DNA from: an uncultured Clostridium sp.
GTDB taxonomy: Bacteria; Bacillota; Clostridia; Clostridiales; Clostridiaceae
Direction of reading: 5' to 3'
DNA: 8,181 nucleotides
Assembly (NCBI GenBank): GCA_937927335.1
Contig: CALBDU010000067.1
Location: forward strand, 1 to 8,181
A program made the translations under genes and the position numbers. Position 1 is the first letter of the stretch, and each line of letters starts with the position of its first letter. The notes under the pieces are model-generated. The model saw nothing but the letters and a program-made list of their open reading frames with translations, searched no databases and was not told the origin of the DNA. Shown one piece after another: positions 5,593 to 8,181 of this stretch.

Positions 5593-5625
5593 AAAAAAAC
5601 AGACCTTCCCTGGGGCGAAAGTCTG
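5593..5625 (-). terminator. Regulatory terminator of T-box B
   Basis: CAGACTTTC (5625-5617) pairs with GAAGGTCTG (5608-5600) around an 8-nt loop, followed by seven T residues (5599-5593). The antiterminator alternative uses the overlapping T-box sequence just upstream. This is the last transcription checkpoint before ilvB. Confidence 0.9.
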
Positions 5626-5767
5626 TCGCGGTACCACCCAATTTGTTACTTAATTAAAATATCGGTATCTTACCGGCACAGCTTACTTGATTCAGCTTGC
5701 AGCTCAAGGGTGAGTTTCAATACATGCATTTATGGGTTTTCACCTGGCCCCACTCTCTTTAAAATAC
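5593..5767 (-). promoter_or_regulatory. T-box riboswitch B (promoter-distal, next to ilvB), leucine specifier
   Basis: A T-box senses uncharged tRNA through a specifier codon in Stem I and the tRNA CCA end in the antiterminator. On the minus strand this copy has the Stem I AAAGAGAGTGGG motif at its start, a GGTGAAAACC distal-loop segment, and AAACTCACCCTTGAG with CTC (Leu) at 5714-5712. The invariant T-box sequence GGGTGGTACCGCG is at 5639-5627, and a terminator follows. The CCGTTA motif seen in copy A is changed to CCGATA here, so the Stem II/III region has drifted. The leucine call rests on the position and context of CTC, not on computed folding. It sits 27 nt before the ilvB start. Confidence 0.92.
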
Positions 5768-5815
5768 AGAAGTATCTAATTAGTCCTATCATAGCCTGAT
5801 ATTAAATTTTTGTAT

Positions 5816-5851
5816 AAAAAAACAGACCTTCCACCTGGGGCGAAAAGTCTG
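5816..5851 (-). terminator. Regulatory terminator of T-box A
   Basis: A 10-bp stem pairs CAGACTTTTC (5851-5842) with GGAAGGTCTG (5832-5823), including two G-U pairs, around a 9-nt loop. Seven T residues follow (5822-5816). It is independent of the second terminator, so a polymerase must pass both to reach ilvB. Confidence 0.9.
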
Positions 5852-5992
5852 ATCGCGGTACCACCCAATTTATTACTTAATTTGATAACGGCTTTCACCG
5901 GCACAGCCTACTTGATTCAACCTGCAGCTCAAGGGTGAGTTTTCAACGTGGATATTTATGGGTTTTCACCTGGTCCCACTCTCTTTGAAATA
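5816..5992 (-). promoter_or_regulatory. T-box riboswitch A (promoter-proximal), leucine specifier
   Basis: This is the first of the two T-boxes in the ilvBN leader, starting about 45 nt after the predicted transcription start. On the minus strand it has base-helix sequence TTTCAA pairing with TTGAG, the AGAGAG kink motif, and GGTGAAAACC. AAAACTCACCCTTGAG places the CTC (Leu) specifier at 5939-5937, followed by A as expected. The conserved CCGTTATC is near 5891-5884, the T-box GGGTGGTACCGCG at 5866-5854, and then a strong terminator. All landmark motifs are intact, so this copy should be functional. Confidence 0.93.
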
Positions 5993-6042
5993 TTTAACAC
6001 ATTTACTTTTCCCTGTCATAGTTTTTAATAATATTGTTTAAA

Positions 6043-6071
6043 ACTTTACCATGTTTTTATTAATATGTCAA
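6043..6071 (-). promoter_or_regulatory. ilvBN promoter (TTGACA - 17 bp - TGgTAAAGT)
   Basis: The -35 box TTGACA (6071-6066) is perfect. After 17 bp comes TAAAGT (6048-6043), four of six, with an extended -10 TG one base before it. The predicted start is near 6036, giving a leader of about 470 nt that contains both T-boxes. The -35 box includes the TGA stop codon (6070-6068) of the GGDEF/HD-GYP gene. A strong promoter with termination control downstream is the usual T-box arrangement. Confidence 0.8.
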
Positions 6072-7990
6072 CACTTTTCTGATTGTATTATTTTACTTGC
6101 AAATATTTCCACCAGTTCAGGATCAAATTGTGTACCGGCATTTTTTAAAAGCTCCTCTGCTGCTTCCTGATAAGACAGTGTCCTTCTATAAGTTCTTTCA
6201 CTGGTCATTGCATCAAAGGCATCTGCTATGGCTATAATTCTGGAGAACAGTGGTATTTGTTCCTGAACCAACCCCTTGGGATATCCTTTTCCATCCCATC
6301 TTTCATGATGAGCCAGCACAAACTCCGCCATTTCTGCCATTTCATTGACAGTGCTTAAAATTCTATAGCCTATTTCCGGATGTCTCTTAATTTCTTCCCA
6401 CTCATCAAGGGTCAGCTTTCCTTCTTTATTCAGAATAGCTTCCTCGATGGCAATTTTGCCGATATCATGAAAGAGGCCAACGGTTTTTAACTCCTCCACC
6501 TCACCGTAGGTAAGACCCAAGGCCTTGCCAAGCTCCATGCACAGAGCTGATACTCTGTGGGAATGTGCTTCTTCCCGCTTGTTTTTTTCATTAAGTGTTT
6601 TTATAATGGCAGTTATGGTTCTTCCTCTCATGCTTGGACTTTCAATTAGCTTTTGTTTGTACATTAAATCCTCTGCCTTTTTAAAAATTTCATATATAGT
6701 TTCATTTTCGTCCTCCTTGGAAGCCCATCCAAAAGAGGAGGATATTCCTATAGTTCCAACCCTTTCATTTCCAGAAATATTTTTTATCCTTTTGATAATA
6801 TTGGCAGTTTCTCTGGAGCTTGTACATGGAAGAAGAATCACAAATTCATCTCCACCTAGTCTTGCAGCAATGTCATCTGCCCTACAGCCCTTCATTATAG
6901 CTGATGCCACCTTTTGAATAATTTCATCCCCTACAGTATGGCCGAAAGAATCATTAATAAGCTTTAAACCGTTTACGTCAGCAACCACAATAGTAAGGGG
7001 GTAATTTCTAGGCACATCCAGGCGCTTCAGCTCTTCCTCAAAGAATCTCCTGTTGTAAATACCGGTTAGCTGGTCATGGTAGCTAAGATACTCCAGCTTT
7101 AATTCCATTTGTTTTCTGTCACTAATATCTCTGCAGCTGGCGTGAAGAACCTTCTTGCCATTTAGCAAAATTGAGGTCAGCATTACTTCAACGGGAAAAA
7201 CAGTACCATCAAACTTCTGAAACCACCATTCAAACTTATACTTTTTGGATTTTTCCATCAGCTTAGAAACTCTGTCCACTTCATCCTGAGAAGATTTTCC
7301 GTCTGGCTGATAGGTTAAGGATATTTGAGGTATGCTTTTTCCAAGTAACCCCTCTTTTGTCCCAAACCCAAACAAGTCGGTTGCCGCTGGATTACAGTCG
7401 ATAATGGCATTTTTCCTTAAAATAAGTATTGAGTCCGAAGAACCCTCAAATAGTGTCCTGAAAGTATCTTCACTTTTCTTGAGAACCTTATTTAATTCCA
7501 AAATTTCCTGTCTGAATTTTTTTTGTTCAGTTATATCCCTTAAAATTAAAAGAATCTCGTCCTCTCTGCAGGTTACTGCTCTTATTTCACAGTATTTAAC
7601 ATTCCTTGAATCTTTATAGCTGTATTCAAATTCTATTACCTGACTGCTGTTAAAAAAGTCCTTAATATGATTCCTGTAAAACTCATATATCCAACTGGGT
7701 TTTATTTCGCTGATATTTTTTCCAATAAGCTCCCTGTTCATATTTATATTTAAATCCAGATCTGGTTTACCTTCATTGAAATCTATAATATATCCGCCTT
7801 TGCCAAGTAAAAGCAGCATATCCGGTATTGCTCCAAGGATAGCTTTATTTTTAGATTCGCTGTATTCCAGCTCAGATAATTTTTTTTGGAGTTCAGGGTA
7901 ATAACTCTTTCTAATTGAATGCTCACCTAGACCTACTATCTTGCTTCTCAATTCATTGTAATCATTTTCGAAATCAAAGAATTCTTTCAT
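6068..7990 (-). CDS. PAS-PAS-GGDEF-HD-GYP cyclic-di-GMP signalling protein
   Basis: This predicted cytosolic sensor makes and/or breaks cyclic di-GMP. Of its 640 residues, PAS domain 1 spans about 48-155, ending in the typical LILRDITEQKKF. PAS 2 spans about 173-292, ending SCRDISDRKQME. The GGDEF domain spans about 298-450, with the intact signature RLGGDEFVIL (GGDEF 379-383) and an intact inhibitory-site motif RADD (370-373). The HD-GYP domain spans about 457-640, with HSHR (476-479), HDIGK (508-512), HPEIGY (537-542), HHERWDGKGYP (561-571) and DAFDAMTSERTYR. Both catalytic signatures look competent, so net output cannot be predicted. No transmembrane segment is seen. The start at 7990 has a GGGGGAG site, and its first 17 bases overlap the end of the alcohol dehydrogenase gene, so the two are probably co-transcribed. 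There is no terminator after it except the ilvBN T-boxes. Confidence 0.95.
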   Translation of the reverse strand: MKEFFDFENDYNELRSKIVGLGEHSIRKSYYPELQKKLSELEYSESKNKAILGAIPDMLLLLGKGGYIIDFNEGKPDLDLNINMNRELIGKNISEIKPSWIYEFYRNHIKDFFNSSQVIEFEYSYKDSRNVKYCEIRAVTCREDEILLILRDITEQKKFRQEILELNKVLKKSEDTFRTLFEGSSDSILILRKNAIIDCNPAATDLFGFGTKEGLLGKSIPQISLTYQPDGKSSQDEVDRVSKLMEKSKKYKFEWWFQKFDGTVFPVEVMLTSILLNGKKVLHASCRDISDRKQMELKLEYLSYHDQLTGIYNRRFFEEELKRLDVPRNYPLTIVVADVNGLKLINDSFGHTVGDEIIQKVASAIMKGCRADDIAARLGGDEFVILLPCTSSRETANIIKRIKNISGNERVGTIGISSSFGWASKEDENETIYEIFKKAEDLMYKQKLIESPSMRGRTITAIIKTLNEKNKREEAHSHRVSALCMELGKALGLTYGEVEELKTVGLFHDIGKIAIEEAILNKEGKLTLDEWEEIKRHPEIGYRILSTVNEMAEMAEFVLAHHERWDGKGYPKGLVQEQIPLFSRIIAIADAFDAMTSERTYRRTLSYQEAAEELLKNAGTQFDPELVEIFASKIIQSEKC

Positions 7991-8181
7991 AGATCTCCCC
8001 CATTTCCCCTTTTTTAGGTACTCTTGGATTGGTCACCATGCAGCAGTCCATCAATGCATTGAGCTCAAGGGTTGAAATATTTTCCTTAGAAACTTTCAAA
8101 TTCCTGAAGTCCATGGGTATACTAAGGCTGGCATTAATAGCATCTATTTTCTCAAGAATTCTATACTTCAGTGTTGATGTA
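7974..8181 (-). CDS. Iron-containing alcohol dehydrogenase, C-terminal end (cut by window edge)
   Basis: An open frame enters from the right edge and runs 68 codons to the TGA at 7976-7974. The translation contains SLSIPMDFRNLKVSKENI followed by LNALMDCCMVTNPRVPKKG and ends GEIYERIL. This matches the C-terminus of group III Fe-dependent alcohol dehydrogenases, where an I-P-x-x-L-x-x-L-G-V segment precedes a D-x-C-x-x-T-N-P-R-x-P motif and a terminal E-I-Y. These enzymes interconvert alcohols and aldehydes or ketones with NAD(P)H; the metal-binding and nucleotide-binding parts lie outside the window, so substrate cannot be guessed. The usual L-G-V reads L-K-V here. The end overlaps the GGDEF/HD-GYP start by 17 bp in another frame, so the downstream gene's ribosome binding site lies within this coding sequence. 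Confidence 0.85.
   Translation of the reverse strand, partial: TSTLKYRILEKIDAINASLSIPMDFRNLKVSKENISTLELNALMDCCMVTNPRVPKKGEMGEIYERIL

Larger units (their letters stand above)
5593..5992 (-). repeat. Tandem duplication of a whole T-box leader
   Basis: The two T-boxes align over nearly their full length. They share long blocks: AAAGAGAGTGGG, CCAGGTGAAAACCCATAAAT, ACTCACCCTTGAGCTGCA, GCTGTGCCGGT, AAATTGGGTGGTACCGCG and the terminator loop CGCCCCAGG. Equivalent points are 223-227 bp apart (U tracts 5593/5816, specifiers 5712/5937, T-box sequences 5627/5854). A direct duplication is the simplest explanation. Confidence 0.88.

Noticed and set aside
5567..5641. A 25-codon N-terminal extension of ilvB starting at 5641
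   Set aside because: These codons read straight through the T-box sequence and terminator; the AGGAGGT site and IlvB homology both begin the protein at 5566.
5670..5700. ATC in the TGAATCAAG segment as an isoleucine specifier
   Set aside because: It falls after the Stem I closing helix in both copies; the specifier position is occupied by CTC in the AAACTCACC context.
5593..5992. The duplicated block as an insertion sequence, CRISPR array or tRNA pair
   Set aside because: There are only two units, no transposase, no spacers and no tRNA cloverleaf; every conserved block is explained by T-box motifs.
6525..6917. Plus-strand 130-codon frame resembling a membrane protein
   Set aside because: It is antisense to the GGDEF/HD-GYP gene, whose domains are continuous here.
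7332..7619. Plus-strand 95-codon frame
   Set aside because: It is antisense to the PAS domains of the GGDEF/HD-GYP gene, with no ribosome binding site.

Overview
The window looks like chromosomal DNA from a low-GC Firmicute, most likely a member of the Clostridia. The evidence is the AT-rich base composition, strong AGGAGG-type ribosome binding sites, T-box riboswitches, a PyrR-type RNA site, and a clostridial gene set (NlpC/P60 hydrolase, GGDEF/HD-GYP protein, iron-containing alcohol dehydrogenase). I cannot name a species.

Layout. Positions 1-363 (minus) hold the first 121 codons of carA, the small subunit of carbamoyl-phosphate synthase. Its leader (about 364-580) has a good sigma-A type promoter, a PyrR-binding hairpin and candidate attenuator hairpins. 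Divergent from it, on the plus strand, are three separately transcribed genes: a Cu/Zn superoxide dismutase family protein (642-1136), an unrecognised lipoprotein (1280-2446) and an SH3b-NlpC/P60 cell-wall hydrolase (2544-3446). Strong terminators follow the first two. These three converge on a minus-strand block: an iron-containing alcohol dehydrogenase (3' end only, from 8181 down to 7974), overlapped by a PAS-PAS-GGDEF-HD-GYP protein (7990-6068), then ilvB (5566-3953) and ilvN (3940-3467) for acetolactate synthase.

Regulation is the richest part of the window. ilvBN is preceded by a leader of about 470 nt carrying two complete T-box riboswitches in tandem. They look like copies of each other, about 225 bp apart; both appear to read a leucine CTC specifier and both end in a strong intrinsic terminator. 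The ilvBN promoter has a perfect TTGACA -35 box that contains the stop codon of the upstream GGDEF/HD-GYP gene, so transcripts from that gene must run into the T-box terminators. The NlpC/P60 gene has its ribosome binding site inside a perfect 9-bp inverted repeat.

Functionally, carA and ilvBN are biosynthetic genes controlled by end-product sensing (pyrimidines through PyrR, leucyl-tRNA charging through the T-boxes). The plus-strand genes encode envelope and stress-type proteins. IlvB carries Ile where acetohydroxyacid synthases normally have the Trp linked to 2-ketobutyrate preference, which fits leucine-only control. I do not see a new multi-gene system such as a defence island, CRISPR array or mobile element. 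The unusual points are the regulatory architecture and several active-site or domain oddities. Two tempting upstream starts are artefacts: one for ilvB lies inside the T-box and one for the NlpC/P60 gene lies inside a terminator.
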